From positions 2,784 to 66,783 of the forward strand of contig NZ_FPBM01000001.1 in the NCBI RefSeq assembly GCF_900116715.1: a DNA stretch of 64,000 bases, read 5' to 3'. The position numbers and the translations under genes are program-made. The notes below the pieces were generated by a model. The model worked only from the letters and a program-made list of their open reading frames with translations. It had not been told where the DNA came from and made no database searches. Below are positions 34,150 to 42,496 of this stretch, piece after piece; positions within the stretch are counted from its first letter, which is position 1; each line of letters opens with the position of its first letter. Origin of the DNA: Polaromonas sp. YR568. Lineage in GTDB: Bacteria; Pseudomonadota; Gammaproteobacteria; Burkholderiales; Burkholderiaceae_C.

Positions 34150-36873
34150 TCAAGCGTAAAGCGGGTTGATCTTGTCGACATTGATGCCGTACTTCTTGAT
34201 GGCTTCGGTCACCTTGGCGACCGGCACCGTGCCCTCTTCGCTGAGCGCCTTGAGCGCCGCCACGACGATGTAGTGGCGGTTGACCTCGAAGTGCTCGCGC
34301 AGCTTGCTGCGGAAGTCGCTGCGGCCGAAACCGTCGGTGCCCAGCACCTTGTAGGTGCGTCCCTTGGGCATATAAGGCCGGATCTGCTCAGCGTAGGCCT
34401 TCATGTAGTCGGTCGATGCGATGACGGGGCCGGTGTGCTTTTCAAGCTGCTCGGCCACAAACGGCACCTGGGCTTTTTCGGTGGGGTGCAACAGGCTCCA
34501 GCGTTCGGCGTTCTGGCCGTCGCGGGCCAGTTCATTGAAGCTTGGGCAGCTCCACACATTGGCGGCAACGCCCCACTCTTTCTCGAGCAGCTCCTGTGCG
34601 GCAATGGATTCGCGCAGGATGGTGCCGGAGCCCAGGAGCTGCACGCGCGGCGTGAGCTTGGCGCCCTCTTTGCAGAGGTACATGCCCTTGATGATCTGCT
34701 CTTCGGTGCCGGGCTTGAGACCGGGCATGGCGTAGTTTTCGTTCAGCAGCGTGAGGTAGAAGTACACGTTGTCCTGCTTTTCGACCATGCGCTTCAGGCC
34801 ATGGTGCAGGATGACGCCGACTTCATGCGCAAAGGTCGGGTCGTAGCTGATGCAGTTGGGGATGGTGCCGGCCAGGATGTGGCTGTGGCCGTCTTCGTGC
34901 TGCAGTCCTTCGCCGTTCAGCGTGGTGCGGCCCGAAGTGCCGCCCAGCAGGAAGCCGCGCGCCTGCATGTCGCCGGCCGCCCAGGCCAGGTCGCCGACAC
35001 GCTGGAAGCCGAACATCGAGTAGTACACGTAGAACGGGATCATGATCCGGTTGTTGGTGCTGTACGAGGTGGCGGCCGCGATCCAGCTGCTCATGCCGCC
35101 GGCTTCGTTGATGCCTTCCTGCAGGATCTGGCCCTGTTTGTCTTCCTTGTAGTACATGACCTGGTCTTTGTCGACCGGCGTGTACTTCTGGCCGTCAGGG
35201 TTGTAAATACCGATCTGGCGGAACAGGCCTTCCATGCCGAAGGTGCGGGCTTCGTCGACCAGGATAGGCACAACGCGCGGGCCCAGGGCCTGGTCGCGCA
35301 GCAGCTGCGTGAGGAAGCGCACATAGGCCTGTGTGGTCGAGATTTCGCGGCCTTCGGCCGTGGGCTCGATCACCGACTTGAAGGTCTCCAGCGCCGGCAC
35401 GGTGAACTGCTCGTCGGCCTTGACGCGGCGGTGCGGCAGGTAGCCACCCAGCGCCTTGCGGCGCTCGTGCAGGTAGCGCATCTCGGGCGTGTCGTCGGCC
35501 GGCTTGTAAAACGGGATGTCGGCGAGCTGGCTGTCGGGGATGGGGATGTTGAAGCGGTCGCGGAAGGCCTTGATGTCTTCGTCGGCCAGCTTTTTGGTCT
35601 GGTGGACGTTGTTCTTGCCTTCACCGATCTTGCCCATGCCAAAGCCCTTGACGGTCTTGATCAGCAGGACGGTGGGTTGGCCTTCATGTTTGACGGCCGC
35701 ATGGAAGGCCGCATAGACCTTTTGCGAATCGTGACCGCCGCGGCGCAGGTTCCAGATGTCGTCGTCGCTCATCTTGGCGACCATCTCGAGCGTGCGTGGG
35801 TCCTGGCCGAAGAAATGCTTGCGAACGTAGGCGCCGTCGTTGGCCTTCATGGCCTGGTAGTCGCCGTCCAGCGTGTCCATCATGACCTTCTTGAGCGCGC
35901 CGTCTTTGTCGCGGGCCAGCAGTGGGTCCCAGTTGCTGCCCCAGATGAGTTTGATGACGTTCCAGCCGGCGCCGCGGAACTCACCTTCGAGCTCCTGGAT
36001 GATCTTGCCGTTGCCGCGCACCGGGCCATCGAGGCGCTGCAGGTTGCAGTTGATGACGAAGACGAGGTTGTCGAGCTTTTCACGTGCGGCCAGGCCGATG
36101 GCGCCCATGGATTCGACTTCGTCCATCTCGCCGTCGCCGCAGAAGACCCAGACCTTGCGGTTTTCGGTGTTGGCAATGCCGCGGGCGTGCAGGTATTTGA
36201 GGAAGCGGGCCTGGTAGATCGCCATCAATGGGCCCAGGCCCATGGAGACGGTGGGGAACTGCCAGAACTCGGGCATCAGCTTGGGATGCGGGTAGCTGGA
36301 CAGACCCTTGCCGTCGACTTCCTGGCGGAAGTTGAGCAGTTGCTCTTCGGTCAGGCGGCCTTCAAGGTAGGCGCGGGCATACACGCCGGGCGACACATGG
36401 CCCTGGATGTAGAGGCAGTCGCCGCCGTGGTTTTCGCTCTCGGCGTGCCAGAAATGGTTAAAGCCGGCGCCGAACAGGCTGGCCAGCGAAGCGAAGGAGC
36501 CGATGTGACCACCCAGGTCGCCGCCATCAGCGGGGTGCAGACGGTTGGCCTTGACCACCATGGCCATGGCGTTCCAGCGCATGTAGGCGCGCAGGCGTTC
36601 TTCGATCTCAAGGTTGCCGGGGGAGCGTTCTTCGTGGTCGGCTTCAATGGTGTTGACGTAGCCCGTGTTGGCCGAGAAAGGCATGTCGATGCTCTTCTGG
36701 CGGGCGTGTTCCAGGAGTTGCTCAAGCAGGAAGTGGGCGCGCTCAGGGCCTTCGCTTTCGATGACGGCGGACAGCGCGTCCATCCATTCACGGGTTTCCT
36801 GGCTGTCTTTGTCCAGCGCGTCGTTGGCGGCGGCGCGCAAGTTGTCGCCGGCTTGGGTGGGGTTGGCAGCCAT
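34150..36873 (-). CDS. aceE: Pyruvate dehydrogenase E1, homodimeric type
   Basis: 907-residue thiamine-diphosphate enzyme, first gene of the operon, decarboxylating pyruvate and acetylating E2 lipoyl groups. Length matches gammaproteobacterial and betaproteobacterial AceE. Visible marks: DGGDLGGHIGSFASLASLF near 113, FCGDGEMDEVESMGAIGLAA with the ThDP-binding GDG near 233, VFVINCNLQRLDGPVRGNGK, GFGMGKIGEGKNNVHQ in the flexible-loop region near 405, and LGTDGFGRSDFR near the C-terminus. A good Shine-Dalgarno (AGGAG) precedes the ATG. The divergent two-component system is on the other side of a 343-base regulatory gap. Confidence 0.97.
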   Translation of the reverse strand: MAANPTQAGDNLRAAANDALDKDSQETREWMDALSAVIESEGPERAHFLLEQLLEHARQKSIDMPFSANTGYVNTIEADHEERSPGNLEIEERLRAYMRWNAMAMVVKANRLHPADGGDLGGHIGSFASLASLFGAGFNHFWHAESENHGGDCLYIQGHVSPGVYARAYLEGRLTEEQLLNFRQEVDGKGLSSYPHPKLMPEFWQFPTVSMGLGPLMAIYQARFLKYLHARGIANTENRKVWVFCGDGEMDEVESMGAIGLAAREKLDNLVFVINCNLQRLDGPVRGNGKIIQELEGEFRGAGWNVIKLIWGSNWDPLLARDKDGALKKVMMDTLDGDYQAMKANDGAYVRKHFFGQDPRTLEMVAKMSDDDIWNLRRGGHDSQKVYAAFHAAVKHEGQPTVLLIKTVKGFGMGKIGEGKNNVHQTKKLADEDIKAFRDRFNIPIPDSQLADIPFYKPADDTPEMRYLHERRKALGGYLPHRRVKADEQFTVPALETFKSVIEPTAEGREISTTQAYVRFLTQLLRDQALGPRVVPILVDEARTFGMEGLFRQIGIYNPDGQKYTPVDKDQVMYYKEDKQGQILQEGINEAGGMSSWIAAATSYSTNNRIMIPFYVYYSMFGFQRVGDLAWAAGDMQARGFLLGGTSGRTTLNGEGLQHEDGHSHILAGTIPNCISYDPTFAHEVGVILHHGLKRMVEKQDNVYFYLTLLNENYAMPGLKPGTEEQIIKGMYLCKEGAKLTPRVQLLGSGTILRESIAAQELLEKEWGVAANVWSCPSFNELARDGQNAERWSLLHPTEKAQVPFVAEQLEKHTGPVIASTDYMKAYAEQIRPYMPKGRTYKVLGTDGFGRSDFRSKLREHFEVNRHYIVVAALKALSEEGTVPVAKVTEAIKKYGINVDKINPLYA

Positions 36874-37216
36874 TTTTTGTCTCCTGGGTAGCCTGATAAA
36901 GCTTGTTAACCTGCAACACAGCCTCTTGTCGGGGCTGCGCGCAGCACCTGTGTCGGATTTGGTCTAAACGTGTTGTAAACGCAATTTAGATTCAAGTCTC
37001 TAGTTTCTCACAATATTCCACAGATTTCAAATCGTGCTTATTGGTTTCATATTAAGAAATTTATAAACACAAACGAAACGGCTTGTGAACCAAGCCGAAA
37101 GCAATCTGAATCGCAAAACAGGAGATCCCCAAGGTCGCGCAAGCGCCAGGTTTCTCCTTAAAAGGCGAGGGTCAACGCAGCTCTGCGAAGGCATCTCACT
37201 TAAACTGCACCATCCC
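36874..37216. promoter_or_regulatory. Divergent regulatory region between aceE and sensor kinase
   Basis: 343 bases, AT-rich, no gene. For the kinase (plus strand) a weak promoter may be TATTGG (37039-37044) and TATAAA (37062-37067), 17 bases apart. Just downstream is a perfect hairpin CGGCTTG-TGAAC-CAAGCCG (37079-37097), a possible operator or leader structure. The aceE promoter must be on the left but I could not fix it. Confidence 0.45.
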
Positions 37217-39781
37217 ATGACCCAGCAAGTTCCCGCCCCCGCCGACGCCGCAAACCCCGCCACTATCGCTTTGTGGCGCCGCTGGTGGCGCAGGCAGTCG
37301 CCATCGCGCCAGGACCGCTTCATTACCCTGGGGCCGCTGCTGGCGGTCGCACTCTTTCTGGCCGCCGTGATTGCGGCATTCGGTTATCTGCGTATTGAAG
37401 AAATCGACCGCGAGCAGCAGGCCGTCAAACGCGACGTGGAATACGCACAGCAGCGCCTGCGCCTGCGCCTGCTGGAGCGGCAAGAGCAGCTTATGCGCAT
37501 AGGCCGCGACGTCTCCAACAGGGAAGTCGATACCGAAGAATTCATCACCCAAGCCGAGTCGCTGGTGAACCAATACCCCGAACTGATGGCCGTTACCTGG
37601 GTGGACAGCAAGCGGCGCATCAAGGTGGCCTATGTGTCGCCCAGCGCCAATGCCAGCCAGCTGCGCGGCGTCGGCGAGCAACTCAAGGTAGGCGAAACCG
37701 ACGGAACCTATGAACTGGCGCGGGATTTACGGCAACCCGTCTATTCGCGTCCGCTGACAGCCAAGGAGGCCGGCGGCTACAACACGCCGACCCTGCAACT
37801 GCAGGTTCCGCTCGACGACCAGGGCAAATTTGCCGGCGTCATCATGGGCGAATACTCCATCGACGGGCTGCTGCGCTTTGGCGTGCCGACCGAGGTCACC
37901 GCCAAATACGCCGTGACGCTGGTCGACGATAAAAATGCGGTGCTGGCCGGCAATGTGCCGCCGCCCCGCAACCCCGCAGCCCGCCTGCTGCCCTGGTCTG
38001 ACGGCGCTGCCGAGTACGAGATACCGGTTTCACCGGTCGGCAACGGCCTGCTGATACGCGCCGAAGGCTACCGCGCCTCGCTGGGTGTTGTGGGCAGCGG
38101 CTTCTTCTGGCTGGTCAGTGCATTGAGCGCCTTGACGGTGTGGATGCTGCTGGGCACCTGGCGCCATACCCGGCGCCGCGTTCAGGCCCAGCAGGCGCTG
38201 ATCTCCGAAACCAACTTCCGCCGCGCCATGGAAAACTCCATGCTCACCGGCATGCGCGCGCTCGACCTGCAGGGCCGCATCACCTACGTCAACCCTGCCT
38301 TTTGCCAGATGACCGGCCTGACCGAAGGCGACCTGGTAGGCCGCACGCCACCCTTCCCGCACTGGCCTGAAGGCGAAATCGACACCCTGATGCAGCGGCT
38401 GGACGACGAGCTGCACGGCCGCACGCCGCCCGGCGGCTTCGAGGTCCGGGTCAAACGCAAGAACGGCCAGATCTTTGACGCCCGCATGTATGTCTCGCCG
38501 CTGATCGATCCGCGCGGCCAGCAGACCGGCTGGATGACCTCCATGACGGACATCACCGAGCCCAAGCGTGTGCGCGAAGAGCTGACCGCTTCCTACGAGC
38601 GCTTTACAACCGTGCTTGAAGGCCTGGATGCCGCGGTGTCCGTCGCGCCGCTGGGCAGTGAGGAATTGCTGTTTGCCAACAAGCTGTACCGCTCCTGGTT
38701 TGGCGGTGAGGTGTCAGGCCACCTGAACCTGATCGCACAGGCGGGCGTACCCAGCGCCGTGCCTACCGACGACACGCTGGACGCAGTCGACGGCCTGGCC
38801 GGCCTGCCCACCGACACGCTGACTGCCGCGCAAACGGAAAACGCCGAGATCTTTGTGCCTGACCTGAGCAAGTGGCTTGAAGTGCGCTCGCGCTACCTGA
38901 CCTGGGTGGACGGCCGCCTGGCCCAGATGGTAATTGCCACCGACATCACGCCGCGCCGCCATGCCGAAGAGCAGGCCGCCCAGCAAAACGAACGCGCCCA
39001 GACCGCCAGCCGCCTGATCACCATGGGCGAGATGGCCTCCAGCGTGGCGCATGAGCTGAACCAGCCGCTCACAGCCATCAACAACTATTGCAACGGCATG
39101 GTGTCGCGCATCAAGGGCAAGCAGATCAGCAATGAAGACCTGCTGATCGCCCTGGACAAGACCGCCAAGCAGGCGCACCGCGCCGGGCAGATCATCCAGC
39201 GCATACGCTCATTTGTAAAACGCAGCGAACCCAACCGCACGGCGGCCGATGTGGCCACCATGGTGAGCAACGCCATGGAGCTGGCCGACATCGAGCTGCG
39301 CCGCCACCATGTGCGCCTGAGCCACTACATCGCAGCCCGCCTCCCCGAGATCATGGTGGACCCTATCCTGATCGAGCAGGTGCTGATCAACCTGATGAAG
39401 AACGCGGCCGAATCCATCGAGCAGGCCCACATGCCCACGGCACGGCGCAGCGTGGAACTGCGGGTCGTGCCCAAATACATCGAAGACCAGGCCGTGGTGG
39501 AGTTTTCGGTGCTTGATTCCGGGCGCGGCCTCTCACCCGAAGTGATGGGCCGGCTCTATGAGGCCTTCTACTCCACCAAGGCCGAGGGTATGGGTATTGG
39601 CCTGAAACTGTGCCGCAGTATTGTCGAGTCCCACCAGGGACGAATGGAGGCCGAGAACCTCTACAATGGGGACGAAGTGGTAGGGTGCCGGTTTACCTTC
39701 TGGATTCCCGTGACGCCCCTGCTGGCGCCAACGGCGCCTGCTAGCGATACCATAGCAACCAAGGACACCGGCGTTCATTGA
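37217..39781 (+). CDS. PAS-domain sensor histidine kinase (FixL/DctB-like)
   Basis: 854-residue membrane sensor. First membrane segment about residues 35-58 (ITLGPLLAVALFLAAVIAAF), then a periplasmic sensing domain to about 290, a second segment about 295-318 (SGFFWLVSALSALTVWMLLG), PAS domains at about 340-460 (LQGRITYVNPAFCQMTGL) and 465-590, a HisKA domain with the phospho-His in MASSVAHELNQPLTAINNY near 615, and an HATPase domain (LINLMKNAAESIEQA, DSGRGLSPEV, GMGIGLKLCRSIVESHQG). The frame is open to 37085; ATG 37217 gives a normal N-terminus but no strong ribosome site. It partners with the response regulator 50 bases downstream. Ligand unknown. Confidence 0.9.
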   Translation: MTQQVPAPADAANPATIALWRRWWRRQSPSRQDRFITLGPLLAVALFLAAVIAAFGYLRIEEIDREQQAVKRDVEYAQQRLRLRLLERQEQLMRIGRDVSNREVDTEEFITQAESLVNQYPELMAVTWVDSKRRIKVAYVSPSANASQLRGVGEQLKVGETDGTYELARDLRQPVYSRPLTAKEAGGYNTPTLQLQVPLDDQGKFAGVIMGEYSIDGLLRFGVPTEVTAKYAVTLVDDKNAVLAGNVPPPRNPAARLLPWSDGAAEYEIPVSPVGNGLLIRAEGYRASLGVVGSGFFWLVSALSALTVWMLLGTWRHTRRRVQAQQALISETNFRRAMENSMLTGMRALDLQGRITYVNPAFCQMTGLTEGDLVGRTPPFPHWPEGEIDTLMQRLDDELHGRTPPGGFEVRVKRKNGQIFDARMYVSPLIDPRGQQTGWMTSMTDITEPKRVREELTASYERFTTVLEGLDAAVSVAPLGSEELLFANKLYRSWFGGEVSGHLNLIAQAGVPSAVPTDDTLDAVDGLAGLPTDTLTAAQTENAEIFVPDLSKWLEVRSRYLTWVDGRLAQMVIATDITPRRHAEEQAAQQNERAQTASRLITMGEMASSVAHELNQPLTAINNYCNGMVSRIKGKQISNEDLLIALDKTAKQAHRAGQIIQRIRSFVKRSEPNRTAADVATMVSNAMELADIELRRHHVRLSHYIAARLPEIMVDPILIEQVLINLMKNAAESIEQAHMPTARRSVELRVVPKYIEDQAVVEFSVLDSGRGLSPEVMGRLYEAFYSTKAEGMGIGLKLCRSIVESHQGRMEAENLYNGDEVVGCRFTFWIPVTPLLAPTAPASDTIATKDTGVH

Positions 39782-39831
39782 AGACCCTTCAGGAACCGTC
39801 TTTTCGAGAAGTTCACGAAAGAAAGTTTGGC

Positions 39832-40458
39832 ATGAGCTTGATTCCCAAAAAAGGTACCGTCTACGTCGTTGATGATGACGAGGGCGTGCGCGACTCCTTG
39901 CAGTGGCTGCTCGAAGGCAAGGACTACCGCGTCCGCTGCTACGACTCGGCCGAAACCTTTCTCTCCCGCTACGACCCGCGCGAAGTCGCCTGCCTGATCG
40001 TCGACATCCGCATGGGCGGCATGACGGGCCTGGAGCTGCAGGACCGCCTGGTCGAGCGCAAGTCGCCTCTTCCCATCGTGTTTATCACCGGCCACGGCGA
40101 CGTGCCCATGGCGGTCAACACCATGAAAAAAGGCGCGATGGATTTCATCCAGAAGCCCTTCCAGGAAGAAGCCCTGGTCAACCTGGTCGAACGCATGCTG
40201 GAACAGGCCAAGGAAGCCTTCAGCGACTACCAGCAGTCCGCCAGCCGGGACGCCCTGCTCGCCAAGCTCACCTCGCGCGAAGCCCAGGTGCTTGAGCGCA
40301 TCGTGGCGGGCCGCCTCAACAAGCAGATCGCCGACGACCTGGGCATCAGCATCAAGACGGTGGAGGCGCACCGCGCCAACATCATGGAAAAGCTCAACGC
40401 CAACACCGTGGCTGATCTGCTGAAGATTGCTTTGGGGTCTAACGCACCAAAGGTCTGA
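39832..40458 (+). CDS. FixJ-type LuxR-family response regulator
   Basis: 208 residues. The receiver domain (1-125) has the acidic pocket VYVVDDDEGVRDSL, phospho-acceptor Asp in CLIVDIRMGGMTGLEL near 59, Thr in PIVFITGHGDVPMAVN, and Lys in FIQKPFQEEAL. A LuxR helix-turn-helix (about 140-205) has LTSREAQVLERIVAGRLNKQ and ISIKTVEAHRANIMEKL. An earlier in-frame TTG at 39778 is possible, but ATG 39832 fits the family start. It forms a pair with the upstream kinase. Target genes are unknown; the divergent aceE operon is a candidate by position only. Confidence 0.93.
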   Translation: MSLIPKKGTVYVVDDDEGVRDSLQWLLEGKDYRVRCYDSAETFLSRYDPREVACLIVDIRMGGMTGLELQDRLVERKSPLPIVFITGHGDVPMAVNTMKKGAMDFIQKPFQEEALVNLVERMLEQAKEAFSDYQQSASRDALLAKLTSREAQVLERIVAGRLNKQIADDLGISIKTVEAHRANIMEKLNANTVADLLKIALGSNAPKV

Positions 40459-40465
40459 ACCCCCT

Positions 40466-40518
40466 TTCGCTATCTTTTTGATAGCTCGTAGCGCCCGTGT
40501 TGATTTAACAAGCGGGCG
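40466..40518 (+). repeat. Dispersed intergenic repeat element (copy 1)
   Basis: The element begins with the stem GCTATC (40469-40474)/GATAGC (40480-40485) around a T-run and continues through a GCGCCCG...CGGGCG inverted repeat with a TTTAACAAG core. I recall repeats of the type GCTAT(T-rich)ATAGCT..(T)AGCGC..AACAAG.G. as common between genes in Polaromonas/Rhodoferax-type genomes. A second copy on the opposite strand is at 47161-47207. Identity is by eye. Confidence 0.55.
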
Positions 40519-40523
40519 TTTTT
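40492..40523 (+). terminator. Terminator of two-component operon
   Basis: CGCCCG (40492-40497) pairs with CGGGCG (40513-40518) around a 15-base loop, followed by five Ts (40519-40523). It coincides with the second half of the dispersed repeat, which thus appears to serve as the terminator. Confidence 0.6.
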
Positions 40524-40544
40524 ACTTCTAAAACCGATTAAAAA

Positions 40545-41390
40545 ATGACTGCCCAGCTGATCGACGGAAACGCCCTCTCCAAACAACTGCGAGCCGATGT
40601 CGCCCAGCGCGCCGCCGCCCTGCGCGCGCGCGGCATCACGCCGGGCCTGGCGGTTGTACTTGTGGGTGAAAACCCGGCCAGCCAGGTCTATGTGCGCAAC
40701 AAGGTCAAGGCCTGCCAGGACAACGGCCTGCACTCGGTGCTGGAGCAATACCCCGCCACCTTGAGCGAAGCCGACCTGCTTGCGCGGGTGGAGGCGCTCA
40801 ACAACGATCCGGCCATCCACGGCATTCTGGTGCAGCTCCCGCTGTCGGCGCATATCGATGCGCAAAAGGTCATCGAATCGATCTCGCCCGCCAAGGACGT
40901 CGACGGATTTCACGTCGCCAGCGCCGGCGCGCTCATGGTCGGCCAGCCGGGCTTCTGGCCCTGCACGCCCTACGGCTGCATGAAGATGCTGGAGAGCATC
41001 GGCTACGACCTCAAGGGCAAACACGCGGTAGTCATTGGCCGCAGCAACATCGTCGGCAAACCGATGGCCTTGATGCTGCTGCAAAAGAGCGCCACCGTCA
41101 CCATCTGCCACAGCGCCACGAAAGACCTCAAGGCCATGACGCTGCAGGCCGATGTGATCGTCGCTGCGGTCGGCAAACGAAACGTGCTGACGGCCGACAT
41201 GGTCAAGCCGGGCGCGGTCGTGATCGATGTGGGCATGAACCGCAATGACGAAGGCAAACTCTGCGGCGACGTGGATTTTGACGGCGTGAAAGAAGTGGCG
41301 GGCTACATCACGCCGGTGCCGGGTGGTGTCGGCCCCATGACCATCACCATGCTGCTGGTGAACACACTGGAAGCCGCCGAACGCGGCTGA
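40545..41390 (+). CDS. folD: Bifunctional methylenetetrahydrofolate dehydrogenase/cyclohydrolase
   Basis: 281-residue FolD, interconverting 5,10-methylene-, methenyl- and 10-formyl-tetrahydrofolate with NADP. Catalytic Tyr and Lys are in [17 protein letters not shown] near residues 50-56; [20 protein letters not shown] and [16 protein letters not shown] are the substrate-pocket signatures; [18 protein letters not shown] is the cofactor motif near 165; the C-terminus has [19 protein letters not shown]. Everything expected is present. It is convergent with the DUF4149 gene, eight bases apart. Confidence 0.97.
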   Translation: MTAQLIDGNALSKQLRADVAQRAAALRARGITPGLAVVLVGENPASQVYVRNKVKACQDNGLHSVLEQYPATLSEADLLARVEALNNDPAIHGILVQLPLSAHIDAQKVIESISPAKDVDGFHVASAGALMVGQPGFWPCTPYGCMKMLESIGYDLKGKHAVVIGRSNIVGKPMALMLLQKSATVTICHSATKDLKAMTLQADVIVAAVGKRNVLTADMVKPGAVVIDVGMNRNDEGKLCGDVDFDGVKEVAGYITPVPGGVGPMTITMLLVNTLEAAERG

Positions 41391-41398
41391 ATCGCCGC

Positions 41399-41854
41399 TT
41401 AATCTGCGGCGGGCTGTACGGCATGCGATGCTGGTTCCGTCCGTGCCAGGCGCCAGAGCGCCACGCCGGCAGACAGCCACTGCAGGATGTACAGCGCCGT
41501 ACCCAGTCCGTGCCAGAGCTTGAGGTTGCCGCCCTCGGCACGCGCGCTGACGATGCGTGGCGCAATGCCAAACTCCACCAGCAAGGCCAGCAACAAGCCG
41601 GCCACGATGAATTTCATGGCTGCCTGTGCTTGCTGGGCAAGAGCCGCATCATCTTTTTTATTGAGCACCACCAGCAAGAGCATGGCGCAGCCCGCGCTGA
41701 CCCAGGTCTGCGCGGTGAAAAGCTTGGCCGCCATGGCGCCGGCCACAGCGGGCGCCCCCAGATTGGCAAACAGCATGGGAACCACGACGAATCCGAGCCC
41801 GGTCAGGCTTCCCCACCACAAGGCAGCGAGCAAAACATTCAGGCGCAGCTTCAT
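41399..41854 (-). CDS. DUF4149 domain-containing membrane protein
   Basis: 151-residue inner-membrane protein with four hydrophobic segments (about residues 5-28 LNVLLAALWWGSLTGLGFVV, 48-68, 83-100, and 120-145), the layout of the DUF4149 family. Pro and Gly residues near the first segment and the RLART-containing cytoplasmic tail are typical. It lies eight bases downstream of greA and is probably the last gene of the carA-carB-greA group, an arrangement common in Burkholderiales. Biochemical role unknown. Confidence 0.8.
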   Translation of the reverse strand: MKLRLNVLLAALWWGSLTGLGFVVVPMLFANLGAPAVAGAMAAKLFTAQTWVSAGCAMLLLVVLNKKDDAALAQQAQAAMKFIVAGLLLALLVEFGIAPRIVSARAEGGNLKLWHGLGTALYILQWLSAGVALWRLARTEPASHAVQPAAD

Positions 41855-41862
41855 AACCCGGC

Positions 41863-42339
41863 TTAGATGTACATCACCGAAATGATTTCGTAGCGCTTGA
41901 TGCCACCCGGCGCCTGGACTTCAGCGGTATCGCCTTCGTCCTTGCCGATCAAGGCGCGCGCAATGGGGGAACTGATGTTGACCCGGCCCAGCTTGATGTC
42001 GGCTTCGTCTTCACCCACGATCTGGTAGGTGACCTTGTCGCCGGTGTCTTCATCTTCCAGTTCGATGGTCGAGCCGAAAACCACTTTGCCGCCGGCGTCC
42101 AGCTCGGCGGGGTCGATGATCTGTGCGGCAGAGAGCTTGCCTTCGATTTCCTGGATACGGCCTTCAATAAAACCCTGGCGGTCTTTGGCGGCGTCGTACT
42201 CAGCGTTTTCGCTCAGGTCACCCTGGGCGCGTGCTTCAGAAATCGAATTGATGACCCAGGGGCGGTCAACGGTTTTCAGCTGGTGCAGCTCGGCCTTCAG
42301 GCTTTCTGCGCCGCGCTTGGTAATGGGGATGGTTGCCAT
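41863..42339 (-). CDS. greA: Transcription elongation factor GreA
   Basis: 158-residue GreA, which rescues backtracked RNA polymerase by stimulating transcript cleavage. The N-terminal coiled coil (1-75) carries the tip acidic residues in [15 protein letters not shown], preceded by [17 protein letters not shown]; the C-terminal FKBP-like domain has [20 protein letters not shown] and [21 protein letters not shown]. Ribosome site AGGAG. It is 157 bases after carB; the gap holds no clear promoter or terminator. Confidence 0.97.
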   Translation of the reverse strand: MATIPITKRGAESLKAELHQLKTVDRPWVINSISEARAQGDLSENAEYDAAKDRQGFIEGRIQEIEGKLSAAQIIDPAELDAGGKVVFGSTIELEDEDTGDKVTYQIVGEDEADIKLGRVNISSPIARALIGKDEGDTAEVQAPGGIKRYEIISVMYI

Positions 42340-42496
42340 GTTTTTTTTGCTCCTGCAAAAGCGAAACCGCCACCAGTCACCTGGCGGCGGCGCTTGAACT
42401 CAAAATTTCAGTCAAACAAGTTTAATGCAAATCAGGCTTGGCCCAATCTGGAAATAGCCCGGAAAACCCCCGGCAAAACCCGACTATCCCCGACTA

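Noticed and set aside
34111..36891. A 926-codon open frame antisense to aceE, and similar long antisense frames over tpsA (11670-14738), tpsB and carB
   Set aside because: They are shadows produced by GC-rich codon usage; composition is biased and no protein family is recognised, while the opposite strand encodes clear enzymes.
42340..42496. A separate promoter or terminator between carB and greA
   Set aside because: No clear hairpin or -35/-10 pair is visible; co-transcription remains possible.
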